Positions 52,090 to 63,989 of a DNA stretch of 64,000 nt are shown here, piece after piece. The DNA is taken from the NCBI RefSeq assembly GCF_000426685.1, contig NZ_AUFV01000009.1:1-64000 (forward strand), in the 5' to 3' direction. The notes under the pieces were generated by a model. That model saw only the letters and a program-made list of their open reading frames with translations, was not told the origin of the DNA and ran no database searches. Numbering within the stretch: the first letter of the stretch is position 1; each line of letters starts with the position of its first letter. Source of the stretch: Solimonas flava DSM 18980 (lineage in GTDB: Bacteria > Pseudomonadota > Gammaproteobacteria > Nevskiales > Nevskiaceae). A program made the translations under genes and the position numbers.

Positions 52090-53424
52090 TCAGGGCGGCG
52101 GCGTGACGGGCAGCTCGATGCGTACGCGCAGGCCGCCGCCGTCGCGGTTTTCGGCGGCGATGCGGCCGCCGCTGGCTTCGATGACGCGCTTGGCGATGGC
52201 CAGGCCGAGTCCGTAGCCGCCGCTTTCGCGCTCGCGCGCCTCGGAGACGCGGACGAAGGGCTGGAATACGGCTTCGAGGCGATCGGCGGGAATGCCGGGG
52301 CCGCGGTCTTCCACCTCGATCGTGCAGCGCTCGCCGGCGGCCTGCAGGCGGATGTCGACGGCGCTGCCGGGCGCGGTGTAGCGGATGGCGTTGCGCACGA
52401 CGTTTTCGATCGCGCTGTGCAGCAGGTTCTCCTGCCCGCGCACGTGGACGCCGGGCTGCAGCTGGCTGCGCACCTCGATGCCGCGCGCCTGGGCCTCGAA
52501 GCGGGCGTCTTCGCAGAGTGTTTCGATCAGCGCGTCGAGTTCGAGCACTTCGCTGCCGAGCGGGGTGTCGCAATGTTCGAGTCGCGCGATCAGCAGCAGC
52601 TGGGCGATCAGTTCTTCGAGCTTGGCGGCTTCGGTTTCGATGCGGTCGAACTGCGCGTCGGCGTGCGTGTCGCGCGCCAGCTCGGCGGCGATCTGCAGGC
52701 GTGCGAGCGGCGAGCGCAGCTCGTGCGAGATGTCGCGCAGCAGCTGCTGCTGTGCATCGAGCAGGCGCTGCAGGCGTTCGGCCATGTGATTGAAGTCGAC
52801 GGCCAGCGCGCCGATCTCGTCGTGGCGGCCGGCGACGTCGGCCGGCACGCGCGCGTCGAGGCGGCCTTCGGCGACGGCGCGGCTGGCGCGCTGCAGCGCG
52901 GCGACCGGCTGCGTGATGCGGCGCGCCACGAGCCAGGCGGAGAGCGTCATCACGACGAAGCCGATCGCGAGCAGCAGCAGCGTGTCGACGCGGCGCATGT
53001 CGGGGCCGCGCGGCGGCGGGATGACGGCGACCCAGCGCAGGCGGCGGCCGTCCTCAGTCAGCACGATAGCGGTTTTCAGCAACGCGCCGCCGGGCAGCTG
53101 CACGAGGCTGTTGCCGGCCTCGGACGCGGCGATCGCGTCGCGCAGACGCGGCGGCGGCGGGCCGTCGTGGCCGGTCAGCGGCGCGCCGTCGTCGTCGAGC
53201 AGCAGGCGGTAGATGCCGTCGTCGCGGCGCAGCTGGCGCTGCCAGCGTTCGACGGCGCGCGGGCCGTCTTCCTTGAGCAGCGCGGCGGCGGTGCGCGCCT
53301 CGGCGGCGGCATCGTACTCGCGGTACATCAGGCGCCAGACCTGCGAGCCGAGCGTGAAGCTCATCGCCACGGTGACGACGATGCCCAGCGTGAACCACAG
53401 CGCGAGGCGTGTGCGCAGCCGCAT
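52090..53424 (-). CDS. Sensor histidine kinase, CpxA-like
   Basis: A 444-residue inner-membrane kinase. Two membrane helices (about 8-28 and 147-167) bracket a periplasmic sensor of about 120 residues. HAMP (170-222), HisKA with His234 in DISHELRSPL, and HATPase (ENVVRNAIRYT, DRGPGIP, GYGLGLAIAK) follow. With the adjacent regulator and CpxP-like gene it forms a CpxPRA-like envelope stress set. The sensed cue is unknown but misfolded envelope proteins are likely by homology. Last gene of the operon. Confidence 0.93.
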   Translation of the reverse strand: MRLRTRLALWFTLGIVVTVAMSFTLGSQVWRLMYREYDAAAEARTAAALLKEDGPRAVERWQRQLRRDDGIYRLLLDDDGAPLTGHDGPPPPRLRDAIAASEAGNSLVQLPGGALLKTAIVLTEDGRRLRWVAVIPPPRGPDMRRVDTLLLLAIGFVVMTLSAWLVARRITQPVAALQRASRAVAEGRLDARVPADVAGRHDEIGALAVDFNHMAERLQRLLDAQQQLLRDISHELRSPLARLQIAAELARDTHADAQFDRIETEAAKLEELIAQLLLIARLEHCDTPLGSEVLELDALIETLCEDARFEAQARGIEVRSQLQPGVHVRGQENLLHSAIENVVRNAIRYTAPGSAVDIRLQAAGERCTIEVEDRGPGIPADRLEAVFQPFVRVSEARERESGGYGLGLAIAKRVIEASGGRIAAENRDGGGLRVRIELPVTPPP

Positions 53425-53479
53425 CAGCGGGACTCCGGACGGGTGTGCGCGGCGCGCAACGGGAAAGGCGGCCGGCGCG

Positions 53480-54181
53480 TCATTCGGTCGCCGCGTAGAG
53501 GTAGCCGCGGTTGCGCACCGAGCGCACGCGCGGCGAGCCGTCGCCGTGCGGGCCGAGCTTCTGGCGCAGGCGGCTGATGTGCATATCGATCGAGCGGTCG
53601 AAGGCGCCGAGCCGGCGGTTCAGCGCGCGCCGCGAAAGGTCTTCCTTGGCGATCACCTGGCCGGCGTCCTCGATCAGCGTGCGCAGTACGTCGAACTCGG
53701 CGCCGGTGAGGTCGACCGGACGGCCGCCGACTTTCACCATGCGCGCGGCCGGCATCAGTTCGAGGTCGCCGCAGCGCAGCGGAGTCGGGTCGGCGGCGGC
53801 CGGGTGCGAGCGGCGCAGCACGGCGCGCAGGCGGGCAGCCAGCTCGCGCGGGTTGCAGGGTTTGGCGACGTAGTCGTCGGCGCCGAGTTCGAGCCCGACG
53901 ATGCGGTCGACGTCCTCGCCGCGCGCGGTCAGCATGACGACCGGCAGACGGTGGCTGCTGCGCAGCCGTTCGAGCACGCGAAAGCCATCGGCCTTCGGCA
54001 TCATCACGTCGAGCACCAGCACATCGTGCGCGCCACGCTCGGCCTGTTCGATCGCGGCCAGGCCGTCATGGACCGCATCGACTTCGAAGCCCTGGTTGCG
54101 CAGGTATTCGGACAGCAGCTCGCAGAAGCCGACGTCGTCGTCGGCGAGCAGCACGCGCGGTTTGCCGGATTCCAGGCTCAT
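53480..54181 (-). CDS. Response regulator, CpxR/OmpR family
   Basis: A 233-residue OmpR-family regulator: receiver with Asp14/Asp15, phospho-acceptor Asp58 in VLVLDVMMPKADG, and Lys in DDYVAKP. The C-terminal winged helix (about 135-230) has RRLGAFDRSIDMHISRLRQKLG, split here as RSIDMHIS and LRQKLG, typical of CpxR. A CpxR-type site upstream of the operon supports autoregulation. ATG 54181 chosen; a GTG 12 bp earlier is possible. Confidence 0.94.
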   Translation of the reverse strand: MSLESGKPRVLLADDDVGFCELLSEYLRNQGFEVDAVHDGLAAIEQAERGAHDVLVLDVMMPKADGFRVLERLRSSHRLPVVMLTARGEDVDRIVGLELGADDYVAKPCNPRELAARLRAVLRRSHPAAADPTPLRCGDLELMPAARMVKVGGRPVDLTGAEFDVLRTLIEDAGQVIAKEDLSRRALNRRLGAFDRSIDMHISRLRQKLGPHGDGSPRVRSVRNRGYLYAATE

Positions 54182-54241
54182 GGTCGCCGCCACTTTACGC
54201 GGTCGCGGCGCCCGGAGGCGCCGCGGCCGGCAACAGCGGCT

Positions 54242-54835
54242 TCAGTCATGCGCACGCGGCGGAGCCTGCGGGCGTTTGGCGTGGCGTTCCGCGCGCTCGG
54301 CGCGGCGCGCCTGCAACTGCTTGGCCTGCTCCGGGGTCAGCGTCGCCACCAGCTCGGCGGTGACGCGGGCGCGCAGGCGCAGCTGGTCGCGCTCGATCTG
54401 GCCGGCCTGCTCGGCGAGCTTGTCGCTCTGTGCGACGTAGTCCTTGGCCTGCGGGTCGAGCGTGGCGAGGCTGCGGTGCAGATCGCGCTCGCGCTTGAAC
54501 AGCTCGCGCTGCTCGCGGTGATGCTTGACGAAGATTTCGTCGACCGCGTCCTGCTGCGCGTCGCTGAGGTCCAGGCCGCGCAGTTCGCGCGGCAGCGGGC
54601 CGCCGGGTCCGAAACCGCGCGGACCTTCGGCAAAGCCGAGGCCTTCGCCATGCGGCATCGGGCGGTGCATGCCATGTCCGCCCGGCGGCGGCATCGGCGC
54701 CACGTCGGGGGCATCGGCTTCAGCCGCCGGCGGCGGTATCGGGGCGGCGGCCGGTGCGGCGGCGAAACCCGCGGTCGCGGCGGCGGCGAGGGCCAGTGCG
54801 GCACCCAGCGAGGCCTGTTTGATGGAAACTTTCAT
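54242..54835 (-). CDS. Periplasmic CpxP/Spy-like protein
   Basis: A 197-residue exported protein with a signal peptide (ALALAAAATAGFAA), a Pro/Gly/His-rich region (30-80), and a helical body with the family LTxxQ motif (LTPEQAKQL near 170). Two-fold LTXXQ/LDLSDAQ segments match CpxP/Spy, which act as chaperones or sensors that inhibit CpxA. The low-complexity GGHGMHRPMPHGEG stretch could bind metal. First gene of the operon, downstream of the CpxR-type box. Confidence 0.86.
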   Translation of the reverse strand: MKVSIKQASLGAALALAAAATAGFAAAPAAAPIPPPAAEADAPDVAPMPPPGGHGMHRPMPHGEGLGFAEGPRGFGPGGPLPRELRGLDLSDAQQDAVDEIFVKHHREQRELFKRERDLHRSLATLDPQAKDYVAQSDKLAEQAGQIERDQLRLRARVTAELVATLTPEQAKQLQARRAERAERHAKRPQAPPRAHD

Positions 54836-54916
54836 TGTCGACTCCGGGGTCGGAAGCGCCACAAGTGATGGCGTCAACGTTATAGGGCCGGAGTGCGCAA
54901 GGATGCGCTGCGCTTT

Positions 54917-54931
54917 GTAAAGAATAGTAAC
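54917..54931 (+). promoter_or_regulatory. CpxR-type box
   Basis: GTAAA-GAATA-GTAAC matches the CpxR consensus GTAAA-N5-GTAAA with one change. It lies 82-96 bp upstream of the CpxP-like start, and a TATAAC box is at 54879-54884 on the minus strand, giving a centre near -50. Confidence 0.65.
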
Positions 54932-55016
54932 CATCGCCCACGGCTTGTCGTTATCCTCGCCGTAGAATCAAGATGGGTGGGCTTATGACACATAAGCGGG
55001 GGACGTGCTGGCAGCA

Positions 55017-57077
55017 ATGAGGGTCCGGACCAAACTCCTGGCCGTAATGATCCTGGTGAACCTGGCCATCGTACTGGCCGGGCTGGTGATCGTGCCGTCT
55101 CTCGATGCCGACCGCGACATCGAGTCGGATGTGCTCGGCCGCGCCAACCGCGTGGCGATGACCGTCGTGCTGCAGCGTGCGCTGGCCGACGTCCGCCGCG
55201 AGAGCACCGCGCTGCAGGCCGATCTGGCTGCCGGCGCCGATCCGGGACCGGCGCTGACACGCCTGCAGTCGGCGCGCGCCATCGTCCGCAACCAGCTCGC
55301 CTTCCTGCCGTCCCGCAACGAAGCCGGCGTCAAGGCGCTGCGCCAGTACATCGAGGACGGCGACGCGCAGCTGGAAGCCCTGTTGCAGCCGCCGCTCGAC
55401 GCCGCCCGCGCCGAGCAGGCCGCCCGCCTCGGCGCCGCGCTCGACGACCGCGCCGGACGGCAGCTGTCGATGCTGATGGAACGCGACAACGCCGAAGGCC
55501 TGCGCGATACGTCGGCCGAATTCACGCGTCTGCACCGCCGGCTCGGCATCGCGCTCGGCGCGGTGCTCGGCGCTCTGCTGCTGTCGGTGACGCTGTCGGT
55601 GTTCGCGTACCGGCGCGTGCTGCGCCCGCTCGGCTCGGTCACCGGCAGCCTCAACGCGGTGCTGACCGGCCGCCAGCCGAACAGCAACATGATCGAGACC
55701 GCCGACGAGTTCGGCGACATCGTGCGCGCGATGCGGCGCATCCAGGCGCAGGCCGAGCACATCCGCCGCATCGCCTATCTCGACCCCGGCAGCGGCCTGC
55801 CGAACCGCAACAGCCTCGACGCGGAGCTGCGCGAGGTGCGTCGCCTGCGGCCGATCGACGGCACGCACGGCCTGCTGCTGATCGGCGTCGACACCTACGT
55901 GGCGATCCGCAGCGGCTTCGGCACGCGGCTGGCCGAGGCGGCGATGCGCACGGCCGGCGAGCGCCTGCGCAATCTCGACGTGCTGCCGACGCAGACCTTC
56001 CGCGTCGACGCCGAGACGATCGCGCTGCTGATCGACCGCGGCAGCACCGAGGCGGTGACCCGCGTCGATCTCAAGCGCATCGCCGCCGAGGCGCTGCTGC
56101 GTCTTGCGCAGCCGGTCGAGGTCGACGAGCAGCGCTTCCTGCTGACCGCCAACGCTGGCGGCGCGGTGTACCCGGACGATGCGCGCGATCCGGAGGAATA
56201 CGTCAATGTCTGCCTCGAAGCGCTGCGCCTGGCGCGCAGCGAGGGCGCCGGCCACCTGCGCTTCGGCGAGCGCGGCCACACGCACCGCCTGCGCCGCCAT
56301 CTGGCGCTGACCGAGCAGATCCGCAGCGGCCTGCGCCAGGGCCAGTTCGTGCCGTTCTTCCAGCCGATCGTCGACGTTGCGCGCCGCAAGGTCGTCGGCG
56401 CCGAGACGCTGACGCGCTGGCGCCAGCCGGATGGCCGCGTCACGCTGCCGAGCGAGTTCATCTTCGTCGCCGAAGGCTCGGACCTGATCGCCGACATGAC
56501 GCGCGCCGTGCTGGCGCGCGCCTGCACGACCTTCCGCAACTGGAACGATCGCGGCTACGAGCTGCGCGTGTCGTTCAATCTGTCCGCCAAGCTGCTGTCG
56601 GCGAACGTGCTCGACATCGTGCGCGAGGCGCTCAAGGAAAGCAGCATCAATCCGGCCCACCTCATCGCCGAGGTCACCGAGACGGCGCTGGTCGGCAACG
56701 TCGACGACGTCAGTCTCGTGCTCGACGACCTGCGCAATCTCGGTGTGACGCTGTCGCTCGACGACTTCGGTACCGGCTATTCCTCGCTGACCCACCTGTA
56801 CCGCTTCGACGTCGGCGGCCTCAAGATCGATCCGGTGCTGACGCGTGCCGCGGCGCAGAACCGCCGCGTGCAGGAAATCATCCGCAGTCTCGTGCAGCTG
56901 ACCAGCGCGCTCGACATCACGCTGATTTCCGAAGGCGTCGAGACCGAGGATGACATGCGCCTGATGCAGAAGCTCGGCGTGCGCCTGATGCAAGGTTTCC
57001 ACTTCAGCCGCGCGATGCCGGAGGAGCAGTTCCTCGACTGGCTGCGCAACTACGAGGCCGGCATTCTCGCCGCCTGA
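55017..57077 (+). CDS. Membrane EAL phosphodiesterase with degenerate GGDEF
   Basis: A 686-residue c-di-GMP enzyme. TM helix 6-26, periplasmic region 31-175, TM 177-197, HAMP 200-250. The GGDEF-like domain (255-420) has RVDAET (329-334) instead of GGDEF, so no cyclase activity is expected. The EAL domain (430-680) keeps Glu463 (ETL), Asn521, Glu552 and Glu555, Asp582-Asp583 in LDDFGTGYSS, Lys603, Glu639 and Gln659, so phosphodiesterase activity is likely. Start ATG 55017; GTG 55005 is the alternative. Diverges from the cpx-like operon. Confidence 0.9.
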   Translation: MRVRTKLLAVMILVNLAIVLAGLVIVPSLDADRDIESDVLGRANRVAMTVVLQRALADVRRESTALQADLAAGADPGPALTRLQSARAIVRNQLAFLPSRNEAGVKALRQYIEDGDAQLEALLQPPLDAARAEQAARLGAALDDRAGRQLSMLMERDNAEGLRDTSAEFTRLHRRLGIALGAVLGALLLSVTLSVFAYRRVLRPLGSVTGSLNAVLTGRQPNSNMIETADEFGDIVRAMRRIQAQAEHIRRIAYLDPGSGLPNRNSLDAELREVRRLRPIDGTHGLLLIGVDTYVAIRSGFGTRLAEAAMRTAGERLRNLDVLPTQTFRVDAETIALLIDRGSTEAVTRVDLKRIAAEALLRLAQPVEVDEQRFLLTANAGGAVYPDDARDPEEYVNVCLEALRLARSEGAGHLRFGERGHTHRLRRHLALTEQIRSGLRQGQFVPFFQPIVDVARRKVVGAETLTRWRQPDGRVTLPSEFIFVAEGSDLIADMTRAVLARACTTFRNWNDRGYELRVSFNLSAKLLSANVLDIVREALKESSINPAHLIAEVTETALVGNVDDVSLVLDDLRNLGVTLSLDDFGTGYSSLTHLYRFDVGGLKIDPVLTRAAAQNRRVQEIIRSLVQLTSALDITLISEGVETEDDMRLMQKLGVRLMQGFHFSRAMPEEQFLDWLRNYEAGILAA

Positions 57078-57118
57078 TTCACGACGCGGACCGCGTCCGC
57101 CAACGCCGGAGCAACCCG

Positions 57119-57427
57119 ATGAAAACCCCTGCCTGCAAGCCGCTTGCGCTGGCGCTCGGCGCCGCCTTCGCGGCCGGCGCCGTCAACGGCTTCGCCGCCA
57201 CCGACCTCGGCCGCGGCTACGAGCTGGCCGCCAGCACCGAGCCGGCGCCGCCGGTGCCGGCGGCCGGAACGCAGGCCCCGGCGGCTCCGGCGGCGCAGCC
57301 GGCCGCCACCGACGCCGGCAAGGCCGCCGACAAAGCTGCCGACAAGACGGGCGGCAAGGCCGACAAGGCCGCCGAGCACGCCTGCGGCGAGGGCCTGTGC
57401 GGCAGCGCGCCGCCGCCGTCGCGTTGA
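57119..57427 (+). CDS. HvfA-like RiPP precursor (single EGxCG motif)
   Basis: A 102-residue peptide precursor with a signal peptide (LALALGAAFAAGAVNGFA), a TDLGRGYELA segment typical of HvfA-type precursors, a low-complexity Ala/Pro/Lys linker (36-86), and a C-terminal core HACGEGLCGS (87-96) with Cys89 and Cys94. Relatives carry repeated EGKCG motifs modified by the DUF692 enzyme to copper-binding oxazolone/thioamide residues. Only one motif is present here. Upstream of HvfB and HvfC genes with overlap. Confidence 0.8.
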   Translation: MKTPACKPLALALGAAFAAGAVNGFAATDLGRGYELAASTEPAPPVPAAGTQAPAAPAAQPAATDAGKAADKAADKTGGKADKAAEHACGEGLCGSAPPPSR

Positions 57428-58236
57428 ACGAACGCGGCCGCGTCGGCCTCGGCCTGCGCCGCGGTCTGCTCGATGCGCTGGAGCGTGAGGACGCGCCGCT
57501 CGACTTCCTCGAACTCGCGCCCGAAAACTGGCTCGATCTCGGCGGCCGCGACGCGCAGCGCCTGCGCGCGCTGGCGAAGCGCTTCGCGCTGAAGGCGCAC
57601 GGGCTGTCGCTGTCGCTCGGCGGCTTCGCGCCGCTCGATCTCGACTTCGTCGGCCAGGTGGCGCGCTTCCTCGACACGTTCGGCATCGACGACTACAGCG
57701 AGCACCTGAGCTGGTGCGCCGACGATGGCCAGCTCTACGAGCTGCTGCCGCTGCCGTTCAGCGCCGAGGCGGTCGAGCACGTCGCGGCGCGCGTGCGCCG
57801 CGTGCAGGCGCTGACCGGCCGCTGCCTGGCGCTGGAGAACATCAGCTATTACGCGAGCCTCGGCGGCGAACTCGACGAGCGGCAGTTCATCGCCGCGGTG
57901 CTCGACGCCGCCGACTGCGAGCTGCTGCTCGACGTCAACAACGTCTACGTCAACGGCCGCAATCACGGCTACGACCCGCGCGCCTTCATCGACGCGCTGC
58001 CGGCGGCGCGCGTGCGCGGCTTCCACATCGCCGGTCATCGGCGCGGCGACGACGGCGTCTGCGTCGACACGCACGGCGAGGCGGTGGCGCCGGCGGTCTG
58101 GGATCTCTATGCGTACGCCTGCCGGCGCTTCGGTGCACGGCCGACGCTGCTCGAACGCGACAGCGCGCTGCCGCCGTTCGCCGAGCTGTGCGCCGAGCTG
58201 GACACGATCCGCCGCCTGCAGGCCGCGAGCGCATGA
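57397..58236 (+). CDS. HvfB/BufB-like MNIO maturase (DUF692)
   Basis: A 279-residue DUF692 enzyme of the multinuclear non-haem iron oxidase type. Putative iron ligands lie in KAHGLSLS, YSEHLSWC, LALENISYY, LLLDVNNVYVN, GFHIAGH, DTHGEAV and LLERD. It would oxidise Cys in the precursor core, forming thio-oxazole-type residues. GTG 57397 has GAGG upstream and overlaps the precursor end by 31 bp; TTG 57424 just at the precursor stop is an alternative start. Likely cytosolic, needs HvfC as partner. Confidence 0.88.
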   Translation: MRQRAAAVALNERGRVGLGLRRGLLDALEREDAPLDFLELAPENWLDLGGRDAQRLRALAKRFALKAHGLSLSLGGFAPLDLDFVGQVARFLDTFGIDDYSEHLSWCADDGQLYELLPLPFSAEAVEHVAARVRRVQALTGRCLALENISYYASLGGELDERQFIAAVLDAADCELLLDVNNVYVNGRNHGYDPRAFIDALPAARVRGFHIAGHRRGDDGVCVDTHGEAVAPAVWDLYAYACRRFGARPTLLERDSALPPFAELCAELDTIRRLQAASA

Positions 58237-58985
58237 GCGAGACCGCGCTCGCCGCGCGCCAGCGTGCGTTCGCCAGGGCCCTGCGCGATCCGTCGCTGCC
58301 GGCGCCGGCCGGGCTCGATCCGGCGCGGCTGGCGCTGTACCGGCGGCTGCTGCGCGACAACGTCGACCGCGCGCTGGCGCGTGCGTTTCCGGTGCTGCGG
58401 CGCGCGCTCGCGGCGTCGGCGTGGGACGCCTGCCGTGACGACTTCCTGCTCCGCCATCGCTGCCGCACGCCGCTGTTCCGGGCGCTCGGCGGCGAGTTCG
58501 TCAGCTATCTGGAGCACCGCGACGGCGGGCCGCCGCTGCCGGGCTACGCGGCGGCGCTGGCGCATTACGAGTGGCTGGAGGCCTGGCTGGCGGCGGCGCC
58601 GGACCCGGCCGAGCCCGGGCCGCTGCGCGATGGCGATCTGCTCGACGGCGTGCCGGTGCTGTCGCCGCTGGCCGTGCTGCAGGCCTACGACTGGCCGGTG
58701 CACCGCATCGGCGCGGACCTGCAACCGGCGGCGCCGCTCGCGGTGCCGGTGTTCCTGCTGCTCAACCGCGACGCCGCCGGCGCGGTGCGCTTCCTGGAGG
58801 TCGATGCGCTCGGCGCGGCGCTGATCGACGGTCTGCGCCGCGCGCCGCAGCGCAGCGGGCGCGCGCAGCTGAGCGCGCTGGCGGCGCATCACGGCCTGGC
58901 GCCGGCCGCCGCGCTTGCCGCCGGCGGCGCTCTGCTGGCCCGCCTGCGCGAACGCGGTGCAGTGCTGGGCGTGCGCGCCGACTGA
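58233..58985 (+). CDS. HvfC/BufC-like partner protein (DUF2063)
   Basis: A 250-residue DUF2063 protein, needed with DUF692 proteins for precursor recognition in characterised systems. N-terminal helical domain (RLALYRRLLRDNVDRALARAFPVL, here cited as YRRLLRDNVD and RAFPVLRR) with the YLEHR and HYEWLE motifs follow. ATG overlaps the HvfB stop as ATGA. Completes the HvfABC-type operon; no DoxX-like or transporter gene follows. Confidence 0.86.
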   Translation: MSETALAARQRAFARALRDPSLPAPAGLDPARLALYRRLLRDNVDRALARAFPVLRRALAASAWDACRDDFLLRHRCRTPLFRALGGEFVSYLEHRDGGPPLPGYAAALAHYEWLEAWLAAAPDPAEPGPLRDGDLLDGVPVLSPLAVLQAYDWPVHRIGADLQPAAPLAVPVFLLLNRDAAGAVRFLEVDALGAALIDGLRRAPQRSGRAQLSALAAHHGLAPAAALAAGGALLARLRERGAVLGVRAD

Positions 58986-59291
58986 GGCGGCCGGCGCGAC
59001 GCGGCGGCTTCGTCCGCCGACGGTCGGACCGGACCGATGCCGCCGCGCTTTGCGCCGCGCGGCGATCCGCCGCCGGCGCGCTCCGTGCGCGGCGGGGATG
59101 GCGGCGACGACGGGCCGGCGCAGCCCCGGAACCGGCGCATTGCCCCGCGACGGATCGGGATCGATTCCGGTCCGATCGCGGCAAGGCGCGGCCGTCGTCC
59201 GCCCGTTCGTCGCCGGTCCGCGGACCCCGGCCGGCGCGGCGGCGTGCGGGGCGGTGCAGCGGGTACAATGCGCGCCCACCCGGAGGCCTCC
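58986..59291. other. Intergenic region before prfC with candidate promoter (306 bp)
   Basis: Very GC-rich, with no small gene seen. A TACAAT -10 box at 59264-59269 lies 22 bp before the prfC ATG. No terminator with a T run was found after the HvfC gene, so read-through into prfC cannot be excluded. Confidence 0.5.
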
Positions 59292-60890
<1,599 letters not shown>

Positions 60891-60980
60891 AGGGGTATGC
60901 CGATTCTGGCGCGACTTTCGCATCCTTTTCCTGCTGTTCCCGGCGCACTGTCGCGCTGTCACCGTCGATGCAAGACTTAG

Positions 60981-62142
<1,162 letters not shown>

Positions 62143-62150
<8 letters not shown>

Positions 62151-63396
62151 GACGCCGGCGCCGGCGCGGCATGATCCGTATGCCGCGCTGCGCTATCCGG
62201 AGTTCCGGGCGTTGGCGGTCGGCGCCTTCCTGCTCAGCTGCGGCCTGCTGATCCAGGAAGTCGCGCTCGCCTACGAGATCTACCGCGTCACGCACGATCC
62301 GCTGTCGCTCGGCCTGATCGGCCTCGCCGAAGCGGTGCCGTTCATCATGCTGGCGCTGTTCGGCGGCCATCTCGCCGACCGTCGCGAGAAGCGCGGCATC
62401 ATCCGCGCCGCGATCGCGGTGATCTTCGCCGGCTCGCTGGCGCTGGCGGCGCTGTCGTGGCCGGGCGTGCGCGCGCAGCTGGCGCACCACGTCTGGCTGT
62501 TCAGCGCCTACGGGCTGATCGCGCTGGTCGGCTTCGCGCGCGGCTTCTATTCGCCGGCGGCATCCTCGCTGCGCGCGTTCCTGGTGCCGCGCGAGGTCTA
62601 CGGCAACAGCGCGACCTGGTGGAGCACCTTTTTCCAGACCGGCGCGATCCTCGGTCCGGTCTCGGCCGGCTTTCTGTTCGCGCTCGGCGGCCTGTCCGGC
62701 ACGCTGGCGGTCGTGGTCGCGATGTTCACCGGCAGCCTGGTGCTGATCTCGTTCGTGCAGCCGCGCCCGGTGGTGCCCAGTCCCAACGCCGGCAATCTGT
62801 GGGCGAGCCTGCGCGAGGGCGTCGACTACGTCTTCCGCACCAAGATCATGCTCTACGCGATCTCGCTCGACATGTTCTCGGTGCTGTTCGGCGGCGTGGT
62901 CGCGCTCTTGCCGGTGTTCGCCGAGGACATCCTGCGCGTCGGTCCCGAGGGGCTCGGCGTGCTGCGCGCGGCGCCGGCGATCGGCGCGCTGCTGACCGTG
63001 GTCTGGTGCGCCTACCATCCGCCGCTGGCGCGGCCGTGGCGCAACCTGCTGCTGGCAGTGCTCGGTTTCGGGCTGGCCACGTTGGTGTTCGCGGTCTCGA
63101 AGCTGTTCTGGCTGTCGATCGCTGCGCTGTTCGCTACCGGCGCGTTCGACAGCATTTCCGTGGTGATCCGCAACACCATCCTGCAGACGGTGCCGCCGGA
63201 TCACCTGCGCGGCCGCGTGCAGGCCGTCAACAGCATCTTCATCAGCTCGTCGAACGAACTCGGCGCGTTCGAATCCGGACTCGCCGCCAGGCTGCTCGGC
63301 ACGGTGCCGTCGGTGATCGCCGGCGCGGCGGTGACCTGCGGCGTCGTCGCCTGGATGTGGCGGCGCTCGCGCGAGCTGTTCACGGTGAAACTGTAA
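62143..63396 (+). CDS. MFS transporter (EntS-like)
   Basis: A 417-residue major facilitator protein with about 12 membrane helices. Motif A between helices 2 and 3 is [11 protein letters not shown]. Similar to the enterobactin-exporter (EntS) and tetracycline-like branch, but substrate cannot be read from sequence. The ATG lies within the desaturase 3' end, so the two are translationally coupled; a lipid or fatty-acid-derived substrate is only a guess. Confidence 0.9.
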
Positions 63397-63407
63397 GGCG
63401 GGATTCC

Positions 63408-63989
63408 ATGCGTATTTGCGTGTTCTGCGGCTCCAGCGCCGGTGCGCGGCCGGCCTATCGCGAGGCGGCGGTCGCATTCGGCGAGGCGCTGGCCGGCGCC
63501 GGCATCGGCCTGGTTTACGGCGGCGCCTCGGTCGGCCTGATGGGCGCCGTCGCCGACGCTGCACTGGCGCGCGGCGGCGAGGTCATCGGCGTGATGCCGC
63601 GCGCGCTCGCCGACCGCGAGCTGGCGCATCGCGGGCTGACGCAGCTGCACGTGGTCGGCTCGATGCACGAGCGCAAGGCGCTGATGGCGGAACTGGCCGA
63701 TGCCTTCGTCGCGCTGCCGGGCGGGCTCGGCACCTTCGAGGAATTGTTCGAGATCTGGACCTGGGCGCAGCTCGGCGAGCACCGCAAGGCCTGCGCGATG
63801 CTCAACACCGACGGCTACTACGACGGCCTGCTCGCCTTCCTCGACCATGCCGTCGGCGAGGCCTTCATCAAGCCGCTGCATCGCGGCACGCTGCGCGTCG
63901 AGCGCGATCCCGCGCTGCTGCTCGACGCGATCCGCGCCTACGTGCCGCCGCCGGCGGCCGGCAAGTGGATCGGCCGCGACGAGACCTGA
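63408..63989 (+). CDS. LOG family protein (TIGR00730, cytokinin riboside phosphoribohydrolase-like)
   Basis: A 193-residue Rossmann-fold nucleotidase-like protein. Motif [16 protein letters not shown] contains the family PGGxGTxxE signature with catalytic Glu, and [11 protein letters not shown] forms the N-terminal phosphate site. LOG enzymes release free cytokinins or other nucleobases from nucleoside 5'-monophosphates in plants and bacteria. 11 bp after the MFS stop, probably the same transcript. Ends 11 bp before the window end. Confidence 0.93.
   Translation: MRICVFCGSSAGARPAYREAAVAFGEALAGAGIGLVYGGASVGLMGAVADAALARGGEVIGVMPRALADRELAHRGLTQLHVVGSMHERKALMAELADAFVALPGGLGTFEELFEIWTWAQLGEHRKACAMLNTDGYYDGLLAFLDHAVGEAFIKPLHRGTLRVERDPALLLDAIRAYVPPPAAGKWIGRDET

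Noticed and set aside
57119-57427. BufA-type bufferin precursor
   Set aside because: Bufferin precursors have several spaced Cys in a longer mature region; the short EGxCG-type end and TDLGRGY segment fit HvfA better.
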